From: Pedobacter cryoconitis
GTDB lineage: Bacteria; Bacteroidota; Bacteroidia; Sphingobacteriales; Sphingobacteriaceae
Direction: 5' to 3'
Length of the DNA stretch: 64,000 bases
Assembly (NCBI GenBank): GCA_019352875.1
Contig: JAAAFW010000015.1
Coordinates: 310,001-374,000, forward strand
The translations under genes were made by a program, and so were the position numbers. This document shows, one piece after another, positions 55,796 through 64,000 of this stretch (positions are counted from its first letter, which is position 1; every line of letters starts with the position of its first letter). The notes below the pieces were generated by a model. It saw nothing but the letters and a program-made list of their open reading frames with translations. It had not been told where the DNA came from and ran no database searches.

Positions 55796-56983
55796 ATGTC
55801 AGCTATCTTTTCACGCTACCTGAATTCTGGTAAATATGCGCTTACCGCGCTGTTTTTTTGCTTTTTTCTTTGTTCTTCCTGTGCTCTTCGTCAGCAGATT
55901 GCTCAGAAACAACTACAGCAGCCTGACATTTCAGCACTAAAATATATCGGTAAATCTGTCATTCCCAACGCTTTTGAATTTAGAAAAACTACTGTTGGAG
56001 GTTTATCAGGCATTGACTACGATCCCTTTACCAACACTTATTATCTACTGTCAGACGACCGCTCTTCAATTAATCCCGCTCGATTTTACACTGCAAAGAT
56101 TAAACTGGCAGATACAGGTATAATTAATATAAAGTTTAACAGCGTCCATTTCTTAAAACAGAAAGACGGGAGCACTTATCCGGGGGCGAAAGAAAACATT
56201 CATAAAGCGACTGATCCTGAGGCAATCCGTTTTAACCCCGTTCACCAAAATATAGTCTGGAGCAGCGAAGGAGAAAGGATCATCGATCCTAAGGATACTG
56301 TTCTGGTAAACCCAACTATCACATTCAGCAACCTTAAAGGGAGCTTTCTGGACACTATACCCTTACCGGACAATCTTCGGATGCAGATTAATGAATCTGG
56401 TCCAAGACGTAATGGTGTACTGGAAGGGTTGAGTTACGCTAATAATTTTAAGGAACTTTATGCAAGTATGGAAGAGCCGCTTTATCAGGATGGTCCACAG
56501 GCAGCCTTTGTTCCAAATGGAGCATTAGTAAGAATTTACCGTTTTGATCTCGATGGAAAGCGTCTTACAGGTGAGTTTGCCTATGAGCTTGACCCGATTG
56601 CCCACGAGCCTAAAACTGATAAAGCAGAATATAATAATGGTATTCCGGATATCTTATGGATTGGCGAACAGAAATTTCTGATCACCGAGAGATCCTATAC
56701 TTCGGACCACCGTGGAACTACGATAAAAATATTCCTGGCTGACTTTTCCAATGCCCAGGATATTAAAGATATACCCTCACTAGTTAAATATCCGCATGTA
56801 AAGAAGATCAGTAAAAAATTACTGTTTAATCTTGAAGACCTGGGCATATACATTGATAATATAGAAGGAGCAACCCTGGGTCCTTTACTATCAAACGGAA
56901 ACCGGTCACTAATTTTAGTTGCAGACGATAACTTTAGCAAGAAGCAACAGGCACAGATTATGCTCTTTGAAATTATTCCCTGA
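55796..56983 (+). CDS. Phytase-like (esterase-like activity of phytase) lipoprotein
   Basis: The protein has 395 residues from ATG 55796; an upstream extension crosses the -7 element and breaks the lipoprotein signal. The signal has lipobox CSSC. The mature part starts with a beta-propeller-like region, GGLSGIDYDPFTNTYYLLSDD, typical of the esterase-like phytase domain, and includes EGLSYANNFKELYASMEEPL later. It may hydrolyse phosphate esters, but members are poorly characterised. Its 3' end overlaps dinB by 11 bp, convergent. Confidence 0.88.
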   Translation: MSAIFSRYLNSGKYALTALFFCFFLCSSCALRQQIAQKQLQQPDISALKYIGKSVIPNAFEFRKTTVGGLSGIDYDPFTNTYYLLSDDRSSINPARFYTAKIKLADTGIINIKFNSVHFLKQKDGSTYPGAKENIHKATDPEAIRFNPVHQNIVWSSEGERIIDPKDTVLVNPTITFSNLKGSFLDTIPLPDNLRMQINESGPRRNGVLEGLSYANNFKELYASMEEPLYQDGPQAAFVPNGALVRIYRFDLDGKRLTGEFAYELDPIAHEPKTDKAEYNNGIPDILWIGEQKFLITERSYTSDHRGTTIKIFLADFSNAQDIKDIPSLVKYPHVKKISKKLLFNLEDLGIYIDNIEGATLGPLLSNGNRSLILVADDNFSKKQQAQIMLFEIIP

Positions 56984-58058
56984 AGAGTTCAAGTTGATCG
57001 GGATCCGGATAACCGGGCTTACTACGCTCATCACCAAATTTACTGATCGATAAACCAAGCAAACGTACTTTCATTTCGGCTGTAGCTACGCTATTTAAAA
57101 GTTTCCCGGCACAATCCATAATCTGATTATAACCGGCAATAGGTTTGGAAAAGGATTCACTTCTGGTAATTTGGGTGAAATCTGCGTATTTTACTTTTAA
57201 GGTCAGCGTTTTTCCTTTTAGCCTTTTGCTTTCCAGCCTTTCAGTTACTTTCTGTGCAAGGTATCCCAGTTCTGTTATCATTTCTTCCACATCTTCCAGA
57301 TCTTTAGAAAAAGTATCTTCTGCACCCAGTGACTTAGTGTCCCTGTCGGGCCTCACGCTTCGCTCGTCAATACCCCGGACTATATTATAATAGAAGGAAC
57401 CAACTTTTCCAAATTTGAGATTGAGCTCTTTCTCCGACAGTTTTTTCAGATCAGCACCAGTGTAGAAGCCCATTTTTTTCATTTTGTCCGCAGTGACTTT
57501 GCCAACCCCAAAGAATTTTTCTACGGGAAGCTGCTCCATAAACCGCTCTATCTTAGACGGACCTATAAAAGTAAGCCCATCGGGCTTATTCATATCGGAA
57601 GCAATTTTCGCAATAAACTTATTACTGGAGACCCCGGCTGAGGCAGTAAGGTTCAGCTCATCCCGGATCGCATCTTTAATTTCCTGCGCAATGGTTAGTG
57701 CAGAGCCGATCCCTAATTTGTCGGCCGTGACGTCCAGGTAAGCTTCATCCAGTGAGAGTGGCTCAATTAAATCTGTATATCTCGAGAATATAGCTCTTAT
57801 TTGTCTGGACACAGTCTGGTAGGCATCAAACCGCGGTCTGACGAAAATAGCAGTTGGGCATAATTGTATTGCCCGGATAGAGGACATGGCTGAATGGATA
57901 CCAAATTTCCTCGCTTCGTAGCTTGCTGTGGCGACAACACCACGCCCGGTTGGAGAACCGCCGACTACAATCGGTTTACCCCGGTATTCCGGAAAATCTC
58001 TTTGTTCCACAGCTGCATAAAATGCATCCATATCGATATGAATTATTTTACGTCTCAT
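56973..58058 (-). CDS. dinB: DNA polymerase IV (Y family)
   Basis: The 361-residue translesion polymerase has motif I HIDMDAFYAAVEQRD with the first catalytic Asp, the fingers block KPIVVGGSPTGRGVV, and the second catalytic pair in SLDEAYLDVT. The little-finger domain (about 240-345) and the C-terminal QLELFRE, a likely beta-clamp-binding motif, are present. It copies damaged DNA. No LexA box is recognised in the short gap upstream. The 3' end overlaps the phytase-like gene by 11 bp. Confidence 0.95.
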   Translation of the reverse strand: MRRKIIHIDMDAFYAAVEQRDFPEYRGKPIVVGGSPTGRGVVATASYEARKFGIHSAMSSIRAIQLCPTAIFVRPRFDAYQTVSRQIRAIFSRYTDLIEPLSLDEAYLDVTADKLGIGSALTIAQEIKDAIRDELNLTASAGVSSNKFIAKIASDMNKPDGLTFIGPSKIERFMEQLPVEKFFGVGKVTADKMKKMGFYTGADLKKLSEKELNLKFGKVGSFYYNIVRGIDERSVRPDRDTKSLGAEDTFSKDLEDVEEMITELGYLAQKVTERLESKRLKGKTLTLKVKYADFTQITRSESFSKPIAGYNQIMDCAGKLLNSVATAEMKVRLLGLSISKFGDERSKPGYPDPDQLELFRE

Positions 58059-58140
58059 GCTTGCAGATGGTTTATTGTCATATTAATTGTTAAAGACAAA
58101 TATCCCAAATTCTGGCGTGTAAATTGTCATTGCACATTTA

Positions 58141-58148
58141 TATATTTG
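58141..58148 (+). promoter_or_regulatory. Candidate -7 element for the GH18-NodB-GT2 gene
   Basis: TATATTTG matches TAnnTTTG and lies 21 bp before the ATG at 58170. The nearest TTG (58124-58126) is only 14 nt upstream, short of the usual spacer. Confidence 0.4.
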
Positions 58149-58169
58149 ACGCACTAATTCTATATTCCT

Positions 58170-61100
58170 ATGCAGGAAAAACAAGTCTTTCAAACCGATA
58201 AAAAGAACAGGTGGTTAACCTTTCAATGGGTTACAAGAAGTCTGATCATCGTTTTTATCATCGCCTCTGTTTGTGTCGCTCTCACCTTGTTCTCTAGTGA
58301 CTATCCAGCTCTGCCCGCGATCAATACAGCAACGAAACTGAACTCCAAACAATTGGAACAGTTAAAAAAATCCACGGTATATAAGGAGTTCAGCATTTCT
58401 AAACGAAAACTGCTCCAGATTCAAAAGAATCAACGTTTACACCATCTCAGACATCCTAATAACAAAGCGCGCATTAACGCAGGTTTCTATGTAAACTGGG
58501 ATCCGCAGTCGCTAACTGACCTGAAGGATAAAATTAAATATCTGGATATGGTGGTTACAGAATCATTCTTTATCAAAAATGGTGCTGATACACTAGTCGA
58601 TCAGGTCAATACTGATGCGATGAAGATTATTCTGAAGCATAAAAAAACAGCGATTGCAATGGTTTCTAATTTTAGTGGAGATCAATTTGACGGAAATGCA
58701 ATTCACAAATTGCTACAGAATAAAGATCTGCAGAACCGTTTTATTGATAATCTGATTCTTTCCCTTCAAAAGTATAGCTTTAAAGGAGTGAATATAGATT
58801 TTGAGGAAATTAGAGAAGCATCTGATGTTCCTTTAGCAGAATTTCAACGTAACCTCTACGAGAAGCTACATGCGAAAAATCTGCTGGTTACACAGGATAT
58901 ATCTCCGGAGAATGATGATTATAACCTAAAAGTACTGGAAAAGTATAATGATTATATTTTTGTAATGGCTTATGACCAGCATAATGAAAGCAGTAATGCC
59001 GGTTATATTTCTCATCAAATGTGGGTTGAAGAACAGCTGGATAAGATATGTGAAAGAATTTCTGCCGATAAAGTTATTCTTGCACTGGCTTGTTACGGTT
59101 ATGACTGGCCGGATCAGAATACCGGCAAGACGATTACCTATCAACAGGCTATTGCTACTGCAAACAGATACAAAGGCAAAATTAATTATAACAAAGAGTC
59201 TGCAAATCTTAATTTCGATTACACGGACGAATCTAATATTCACCACCAGGTATTTTTTACAGATGCTGCAACTAACTTTAACCTGATCAGAAAAGCTGAC
59301 GACTGGGGTTTAGCTGGTGTTGGTATCTGGCGTATGGGTGCTGAGGATCCGAGATTATGGACTTTTATCGGCAAAAATCTCAGCCTGGACTCCATCCGGA
59401 AAAGTGGCGTTGACCTGAAAAATTTCACTCATATCGGGTTAAATGACAGAATTGATTATTCGGGAGAGGGCGAAATTCTGGATTTGGTATCTGTTCCAAA
59501 AGCTGGGAAAATATCAATTGATATGGATACGCTGAATTATCTGATCAGTGACCAGCAATATGTTGTTCTTCCAACAAAATATAGTATCAGAAGATACGGA
59601 AGTGCAGATAAAAAGATTGTACTCACTTTTGATGATGGTCCGGACCCTGTCTACACACCACAAATTCTTTCTATTCTGCAAAAGGAAAAAGTTCCCGCAA
59701 GCTTCTTTGTCGTTGGTATTATGGTTGAACAGAATATGGGGTTGCTTTTAAGAGAATATCAATTGGGCTATGAAATTGGTAATCATACGTTTTTTCATCC
59801 CGATATGTCAAAGGTGGGGAAGGAAAGGGTTAATTTTGAGTTAAATGCGACCCGAAAACTCATAGAGTCTGTCACTGGCCATAGTACTATTTTATTCCGT
59901 CCGCCTTATAATGCAGATGCAGAACCTTCAACCTCTGCTGAAATTCTTCCGGTTGCGCAGAGCAGGGAGCAGAACTATATAAATATTGGAGAGTCTATTG
60001 ACCCGAATGACTGGATGCCAGGGATAACTGCCGACCAGATTTACGATGCTGTAGTTAAGCAGTCTACAATGGGTAATGTCCTTTTATTACATGACGCGGG
60101 TGGAAACAGACAGGCAACAGTAGAAGCACTTCCTAGAATTATAAAATATTTTCGCTCCCAGGGTTATCAATTTGTAACAATTGGAAACCTGATTGGCAAA
60201 ACAAGGGCAGAACTTATGCCTGCTGTCAACGCAGGTGAAAATGCATTTATCAGTTCAGGTGATACGCTGTTCCTGAAAGTCTTCTCTTACGGAACACTGT
60301 TTCTGAACTATATATTTATCCTGGCTATTATCCTGGCCATGTTGAGAAGCATATTTATTGCAATCATGGCGATCCGTCAGCGCCGGCTAAGCAAAAAGGA
60401 AAAAGGGTTATTGCTTCAGGATCCTCAGTTACCGGTAAGTATTATTATACCAGCCTATAATGAAGAGGTCACCGTGGTCAATACATTAAACAGTTTACTG
60501 AAATCTGATTATCCATTTGCTGAATTCATTTTTGTGGACGATGGTTCTACAGACAAAACTTTTGAAATTGTCCAACGTCATTTCGGCAACCATGAGAGGA
60601 TCAAATTATACTCTAAACCAAATGGCGGAAAAGCATCTGCCTTAAACTACGGTATTCTACAGGCATCTGCAGAGTTTGTGATCTGTATTGATGCCGACAC
60701 ACAGCTTAAAACTGATGCGGTTAAAGAACTGATGCGCTATTTTTATGAAGACGAAATCGCCGCTGTAGCTGGATCTGTTAAAGTAGGTAATAAGGTTAAC
60801 CTTATAACTAACTGGCAGTCTATTGAATATATTACTGCCCAAAATATGGACAGAAGGGCATTTGATTTACTGAACACAATTACTGTGGTGCCGGGCGCGA
60901 TCGGTGCGTTCCGTAAAAAAGTGATCAGCGAGGTCGGTGGATTTACTACAGATACGCTGGCAGAGGACTGCGATCTGACTATGCGTATTTTACGTGCGGG
61001 TTATACTGTACGTAACTGTGATACGGCAATCGCTTATACTGAAGCTCCTGAAACTGTAAATATGTTATTGAAACAACGCTTAAGATGGAGTTTCGGTGTC

Positions 61101-61571
61101 ATGCAGAGTTTTTGGAAAAATAAAGATACTTTGCTGAATAAAAAGTACGGATATTTTGGATTGGTGGGGATGCCAAATATTCTGATCTATCAGATAATTC
61201 TGCCTTTATTTTCACCGCTGGCCGACTTCTTCATGGTACTATCCATGGTAACTGGTCTGTTCTCCTTATCTTCAGTACACGCACTCACCTGGGAAGGAGT
61301 GGGTAGTCTGCTGAGTTTGAATAATGGTTTTGGACAAGTATTCTTCTATTATTGTATTTTTATCCTGGTAGATCTTCTTTTTGCTGCAATAGCGCTGAAA
61401 ATGGAGAAAGAATCCTATAAAAAATTGATCTACGTAATTCCTCAGCGATTTTACTGGAGACAGTTAATGTACATCGTTTTATTCCGGTCTTTAAGAAAAG
61501 CTTTAAAAGGTGAACTCGAAAGTTGGGGTGTATTGAAAAGAACAGGCAGTGTTAAGGAACAAAATGCTTAA
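58170..61571 (+). CDS. Trifunctional GH18-NodB-GT2 membrane polysaccharide enzyme
   Basis: The 1133-residue protein holds three enzyme domains. After an N-terminal transmembrane helix (about 20-41) comes a GH18-like domain (about 100-420) with GVNIDFEE (Asp210, Glu212); the first Asp of the GH18 motif is Lys205. A NodB deacetylase domain (about 480-660) has TFDDGPD (Asp488/489), NHTFFH (His539, His543), RPPY (577-580) and LLLHD (His641). After a second helix near 710-725, a GT2 synthase domain (about 750-1000) has DDGS at 790-793, DADT at 841-844, EDCD at 932-935 and QRLRW at 969-973, then further helices to 1100. It probably makes, deacetylates and trims a beta-linked GlcNAc-type polymer; the polymer is inferred. 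Confidence 0.93.
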   Translation: MQEKQVFQTDKKNRWLTFQWVTRSLIIVFIIASVCVALTLFSSDYPALPAINTATKLNSKQLEQLKKSTVYKEFSISKRKLLQIQKNQRLHHLRHPNNKARINAGFYVNWDPQSLTDLKDKIKYLDMVVTESFFIKNGADTLVDQVNTDAMKIILKHKKTAIAMVSNFSGDQFDGNAIHKLLQNKDLQNRFIDNLILSLQKYSFKGVNIDFEEIREASDVPLAEFQRNLYEKLHAKNLLVTQDISPENDDYNLKVLEKYNDYIFVMAYDQHNESSNAGYISHQMWVEEQLDKICERISADKVILALACYGYDWPDQNTGKTITYQQAIATANRYKGKINYNKESANLNFDYTDESNIHHQVFFTDAATNFNLIRKADDWGLAGVGIWRMGAEDPRLWTFIGKNLSLDSIRKSGVDLKNFTHIGLNDRIDYSGEGEILDLVSVPKAGKISIDMDTLNYLISDQQYVVLPTKYSIRRYGSADKKIVLTFDDGPDPVYTPQILSILQKEKVPASFFVVGIMVEQNMGLLLREYQLGYEIGNHTFFHPDMSKVGKERVNFELNATRKLIESVTGHSTILFRPPYNADAEPSTSAEILPVAQSREQNYINIGESIDPNDWMPGITADQIYDAVVKQSTMGNVLLLHDAGGNRQATVEALPRIIKYFRSQGYQFVTIGNLIGKTRAELMPAVNAGENAFISSGDTLFLKVFSYGTLFLNYIFILAIILAMLRSIFIAIMAIRQRRLSKKEKGLLLQDPQLPVSIIIPAYNEEVTVVNTLNSLLKSDYPFAEFIFVDDGSTDKTFEIVQRHFGNHERIKLYSKPNGGKASALNYGILQASAEFVICIDADTQLKTDAVKELMRYFYEDEIAAVAGSVKVGNKVNLITNWQSIEYITAQNMDRRAFDLLNTITVVPGAIGAFRKKVISEVGGFTTDTLAEDCDLTMRILRAGYTVRNCDTAIAYTEAPETVNMLLKQRLRWSFGVMQSFWKNKDTLLNKKYGYFGLVGMPNILIYQIILPLFSPLADFFMVLSMVTGLFSLSSVHALTWEGVGSLLSLNNGFGQVFFYYCIFILVDLLFAAIALKMEKESYKKLIYVIPQRFYWRQLMYIVLFRSLRKALKGELESWGVLKRTGSVKEQNA

Positions 61572-61577
61572 TTTTGC

Positions 61578-61615
61578 AAAGCAGCTACGGATTAATGGTC
61601 TGTAGCTGCTTTTAA
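61578..61615 (+). terminator. Terminator after the GH18-NodB-GT2 gene
   Basis: An 11-bp stem, AAAGCAGCTAC / GTAGCTGCTTT, with a 13-nt loop, followed by TT and an AT-rich stretch, lies 6 bp after the stop. Confidence 0.75.
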
Positions 61616-61629
61616 ATTTTTATAAAAGA

Positions 61630-61962
61630 ATGACTGAAAATAACAGTAAACCAAAATTCGAGGATTTCATCACTTTCTACGAGAAAGCTGTACTTCCGCT
61701 TCAAAAGGAGAATATCGGATTAATCAGGTTAGACGGACAACTGAAAGGTGATACCCGGGTAACATTTGCTTATTTTGATTATGAGGGTAAAACATGGAGA
61801 GTCAATGCTGATACGCATATCGACAGACTTAAAATTGCTTACGATGAATTTGTTAAAGGCAATGACCCCTTCCAGATTAAATATTTGAGAGATAACCGTA
61901 AAGCTTACCTGGCAATTAAAGGTCAGCCGGTTAGAAACGCCAAATTATATATCTACGCCTAG
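61630..61962 (+). CDS. Unknown 110-residue protein
   Basis: The protein begins MTENNSKPKFEDFITFYEK and has a mixed alpha/beta pattern, with no signal peptide or transmembrane helix. Middle strands TRVTFAYFDYEGKTWRV and a terminal KAYLAIKGQPVRNAKLYIY look regular and well ordered. It stands between two terminators, so it has its own transcript. I do not recognise a family. Confidence 0.7.
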   Translation: MTENNSKPKFEDFITFYEKAVLPLQKENIGLIRLDGQLKGDTRVTFAYFDYEGKTWRVNADTHIDRLKIAYDEFVKGNDPFQIKYLRDNRKAYLAIKGQPVRNAKLYIYA

Positions 61963-62014
61963 GCCAGATTAATCAGGCTCGCCGTTGGGTAGTCCAAAAA
62001 TCAGCTTGCATAAA

Positions 62015-62047
62015 AAACGGGCCTGTTCCAATGGAGCAGGCCCGTTT
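62015..62047. terminator. Bidirectional terminator between the 110-residue gene and the metallophosphoesterase gene
   Basis: AAACGGGCCTG / CAGGCCCGTTT with inner TTCC/GGAG pairs gives a stem of about 15 bp and a 3-nt loop, flanked by A- and T-rich sides. Confidence 0.85.
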
Positions 62048-62056
62048 GCAATTTCA

Positions 62057-63244
62057 CTATTTTTTCTTTTTGAGTTCCAATACCGTTATTTCCGGCCAGA
62101 TTCCTATTCGTCCCGAAAAACCAAGAAATCCAAAACCCCTGTTTATATAAAGTTTACGCCCATTTTCTTCTTTCAAACCAGCCCAGTGTGCATATCTGTA
62201 TTTAACCGGGCTCCATTTGATACCGAAGGCTTCCAATCCAAATTGCATACCATGCGTGTGACCGGACAGTGTGAGATGAACAATCGGATGGCTGTTTTTA
62301 ACTTGTGTTTCCCAATGGCTGGGATCATGAGAGAGCAAAATCTTAAACGCTTGTTCTGGTACGTGCTGAAAGGTTTTGGCCAAATCTCCACGTTCACCAA
62401 AACCTACTCCCCAGTTCTCCACGCCACCAAGAATGAGTTGTTCATTTTGATTTTTAATTGACACATGTCTGTCCAGTAGTAAGTCAAAGCCTAAATGGCG
62501 GTGCGCTTCTTTGAGCTCTTGCAGGTTCTGTACCTTTTCTTCCGGTGACGGCCAGCTGATATAATCTCCGTAATCATGATTTCCTAAAATTGAATATTGC
62601 CCATAAGGTGCCTTGATTTTAGAAAATTCAGGAATCCAGGGTTTTATCTCTTCTGCTTTATTATTAACCAGATCTCCTGTAAACACAAACAGGTCTGCGT
62701 GTTGTGCATTGATTAGCCGGATGCCCCGCTTTACTGCAGTTTTATTTTTAAAACTTCCGGCATGGACATCGGAAATCTGTACAATTTTAAATCCGTCGAA
62801 AAGCGGAGGTAAATCATCAAATTCAAGCGTGACCTTTTTAACGGTATACCGGTATTTTCCAATAATCATCCCATATAAAAACAAGAACACCGTGAGCACG
62901 AAAATCACAGCTGAAAATAAGGTCCAGTTATAACTTCTTGGCTGGGAGACGATCGTACTGTAAAGGTCTCCGGGAATAAGGAACACGATGGTAACTAGTT
63001 CGGCCACAATTAAAATGAGCAGGGCATGTGCCGCATAAAGTAGTAGTTTACCTTCGGCATTCTTGTGTCTCCTGCTTATTGCCAAACCAAAACCGACAAA
63101 TATAACCGCGGTTAGTACCCAGAAAAAATGGGGGATACCAGTGGACGGAAAAAGGGTATTAAGTGCACTATAGATATAACCGCTGGTCGCAAGTAGTACA
63201 AAGGCAAGGACCAGCAAGGGTAAAATGGGAATTCTTCTTTTCAT
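62057..63244 (-). CDS. Membrane-anchored metallophosphoesterase
   Basis: The protein has 395 residues. The first 150 contain about four transmembrane helices, starting LPLLVLAFVLLATSGYIYS. The C-terminal calcineurin-like phosphoesterase domain has all metal motifs: QISDVHAGS, FTGDLVNN, LGNHDYGDY and LSGHTHGMQ. It resembles YkuE-type enzymes with a membrane part; the substrate (lipid or nucleotide) is unknown. It is the gene upstream of the MATE gene on the other side of a 74-bp gap. Confidence 0.9.
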   Translation of the reverse strand: MKRRIPILPLLVLAFVLLATSGYIYSALNTLFPSTGIPHFFWVLTAVIFVGFGLAISRRHKNAEGKLLLYAAHALLILIVAELVTIVFLIPGDLYSTIVSQPRSYNWTLFSAVIFVLTVFLFLYGMIIGKYRYTVKKVTLEFDDLPPLFDGFKIVQISDVHAGSFKNKTAVKRGIRLINAQHADLFVFTGDLVNNKAEEIKPWIPEFSKIKAPYGQYSILGNHDYGDYISWPSPEEKVQNLQELKEAHRHLGFDLLLDRHVSIKNQNEQLILGGVENWGVGFGERGDLAKTFQHVPEQAFKILLSHDPSHWETQVKNSHPIVHLTLSGHTHGMQFGLEAFGIKWSPVKYRYAHWAGLKEENGRKLYINRGFGFLGFSGRIGIWPEITVLELKKKK

Positions 63245-63292
63245 CAGCGTTACTAAATTTGCTTATTTAACGCATAATTACATGAATTATAT

Positions 63293-63318
63293 TCAATTTG
63301 TTTGCGTTGTCAAATTGA
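63293..63318 (-). terminator. Possible terminator after the MATE gene
   Basis: TCAATTTG / CAAATTGA (8 bp) with a 10-nt loop lies directly after the MATE stop on the minus strand. There is no clear T-run. Confidence 0.4.
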
Positions 63319-64000
63319 TTACGATTGGCTGACCAAAAGTCTGGTCTTATTCTGGAACCTGAAGAAGAGCATACAGGACGCTGCAAGCAAGCCGATCGTA
63401 AGTCCGTACCAGATTCCATTTACACCCATTCCTAACTTAATCCCTAGTAAATAACCCAGTGGAATACCGATAACCCAGTAAGCTACAAAGGTAATAAGGG
63501 TTGGCACATTGACATCTCCGATCCCACGCAATACACCTAATCCAACAACCTGTGTTCCGTCAAATAGCTGGAAAAATCCGGCAATAATTAATAACTGGGC
63601 AGCGATTTGTATCACTGCATTATCGTTGGTGTAGATATTAGGTAAAAGAGTATTGCCCAATATAAATACCAGGGCTGTCAGCGACATAAAGGCAATAATT
63701 ACATGGTAACTGGCGATTGCTGAAAGACGCAGGTCAAGAAAGTTGTTCTTACCAAAGTTATTACCGGTCTTTATAGTCGCAGCAGATGCGATACCGCTAG
63801 CGAGCATATAAGTTACAGAAGCCAGGTTAATAGCTACCTGATGGGCAGCTTGTTCTACGGCACCTATTGTACCAATCAAAATTGCAGCCCCACTGAAGGC
63901 GCTAATCTCAAAGGAATACTGAAGCGCTACAGGTGCACCGATCTTAAATATTTTAAGGCACCTGACTTTGTCTATAAAACTAATTTTAAATGACCGCAGG
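63319..64000 (-). CDS. MATE-family multidrug/sodium antiporter, C-terminal part
   Basis: The frame is open to the window edge, giving 226 visible residues. They include FKIGAPVALQYSFEISAF, SGAAILIGTIGAVEQAAHQ and several transmembrane helices, and match the C-terminal half of NorM-type MATE transporters. The apparent TTG start at 63879 is internal; the true start is outside the window. It exports cationic drugs or dyes in exchange for protons or sodium. Confidence 0.85.
   Translation of the reverse strand, partial: LRSFKISFIDKVRCLKIFKIGAPVALQYSFEISAFSGAAILIGTIGAVEQAAHQVAINLASVTYMLASGIASAATIKTGNNFGKNNFLDLRLSAIASYHVIIAFMSLTALVFILGNTLLPNIYTNDNAVIQIAAQLLIIAGFFQLFDGTQVVGLGVLRGIGDVNVPTLITFVAYWVIGIPLGYLLGIKLGMGVNGIWYGLTIGLLAASCMLFFRFQNKTRLLVSQS

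Noticed and set aside
63319..63879. A complete 186-residue MATE protein
   Set aside because: The frame stays open to the window edge with MATE-like residues, so the TTG at 63879 is internal and the gene is partial.

Overview
The window looks like a chromosomal core segment of a Bacteroidota bacterium, most likely Sphingobacteriaceae (Pedobacter-like). This is inferred from gene content and style, not from a database search. The signs are moderate GC, Bacteroidota-type promoter elements (TAnnTTTG) in front of many genes, weak or absent Shine-Dalgarno sequences, the futalosine route to menaquinone (mqnE, mqnA), an LptD-like protein, a MetX/MetY methionine pathway under a SAM-I riboswitch, and many lipoproteins and small conserved proteins. 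I see no phage, transposase, CRISPR array, rRNA or tRNA.

Layout. 1-5.2 kb: a partial MCE/MlaD protein and a murein amidase (minus), divergent from lptD-cinA. 5.3-6.6 kb: a 2-oxoacid dehydrogenase E2. 6.7-11.9 kb (minus): hom, metX and metY, with a full promoter and SAM-I riboswitch upstream of metY, then a cystathionine gamma-synthase-type gene. 12-19 kb (plus): a small lipoprotein, mqnE, mqnA, mutS, an NlpC/P60 lipoprotein, an unlisted 40-residue membrane protein, and a DnaQ-like exonuclease. 19-30 kb: M1 peptidase, queG, a GNAT-nitrilase fusion, pdxH-hbd-ruvB, yqgE, purK-purE and an HI0933-type flavoprotein. 30-35 kb: recQ, a DUF2807 lipoprotein, an Atg22-type MFS transporter and a LutA-like protein. 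35.1-38.8 kb: a class Ib ribonucleotide reductase operon (redoxin, nrdI, nrdE, nrdF) with an unusual leader. 38.9-46.6 kb is mostly minus: a beta-barrel protein, an 83-residue protein, carboxylesterase, aquaporin, GNAT, and an MBL-AraC-SDR operon; free methionine sulfoxide reductase lies on plus. 46.9-53.6 kb (plus): map, anmK, a Tat-exported dipeptide epimerase, NDH-2 and a class III aminotransferase. 53.6-64 kb: a response regulator, cardiolipin synthase, a DUF3606 protein, a phytase-like lipoprotein, dinB, a giant GH18-NodB-GT2 fusion, a 110-residue protein, a metallophosphoesterase and a partial MATE transporter.

Functional themes. There is methionine synthesis under SAM control, menaquinone synthesis with NDH-2, murein turnover (amidase, NlpC/P60, AnmK, epimerase), envelope building (MCE, LptD, cardiolipin synthase, polysaccharide synthase), and DNA synthesis and repair (MutS, RecQ, RuvB, DinB, DnaQ, NrdEF). 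Most genes are ordinary core genes. The least explained pieces are the nrd leader, the 17-bp direct repeats near the AraC operon, the structured element with 11-bp tandem repeats at 48.4 kb, the 40-residue membrane protein, and the trifunctional polysaccharide enzyme.
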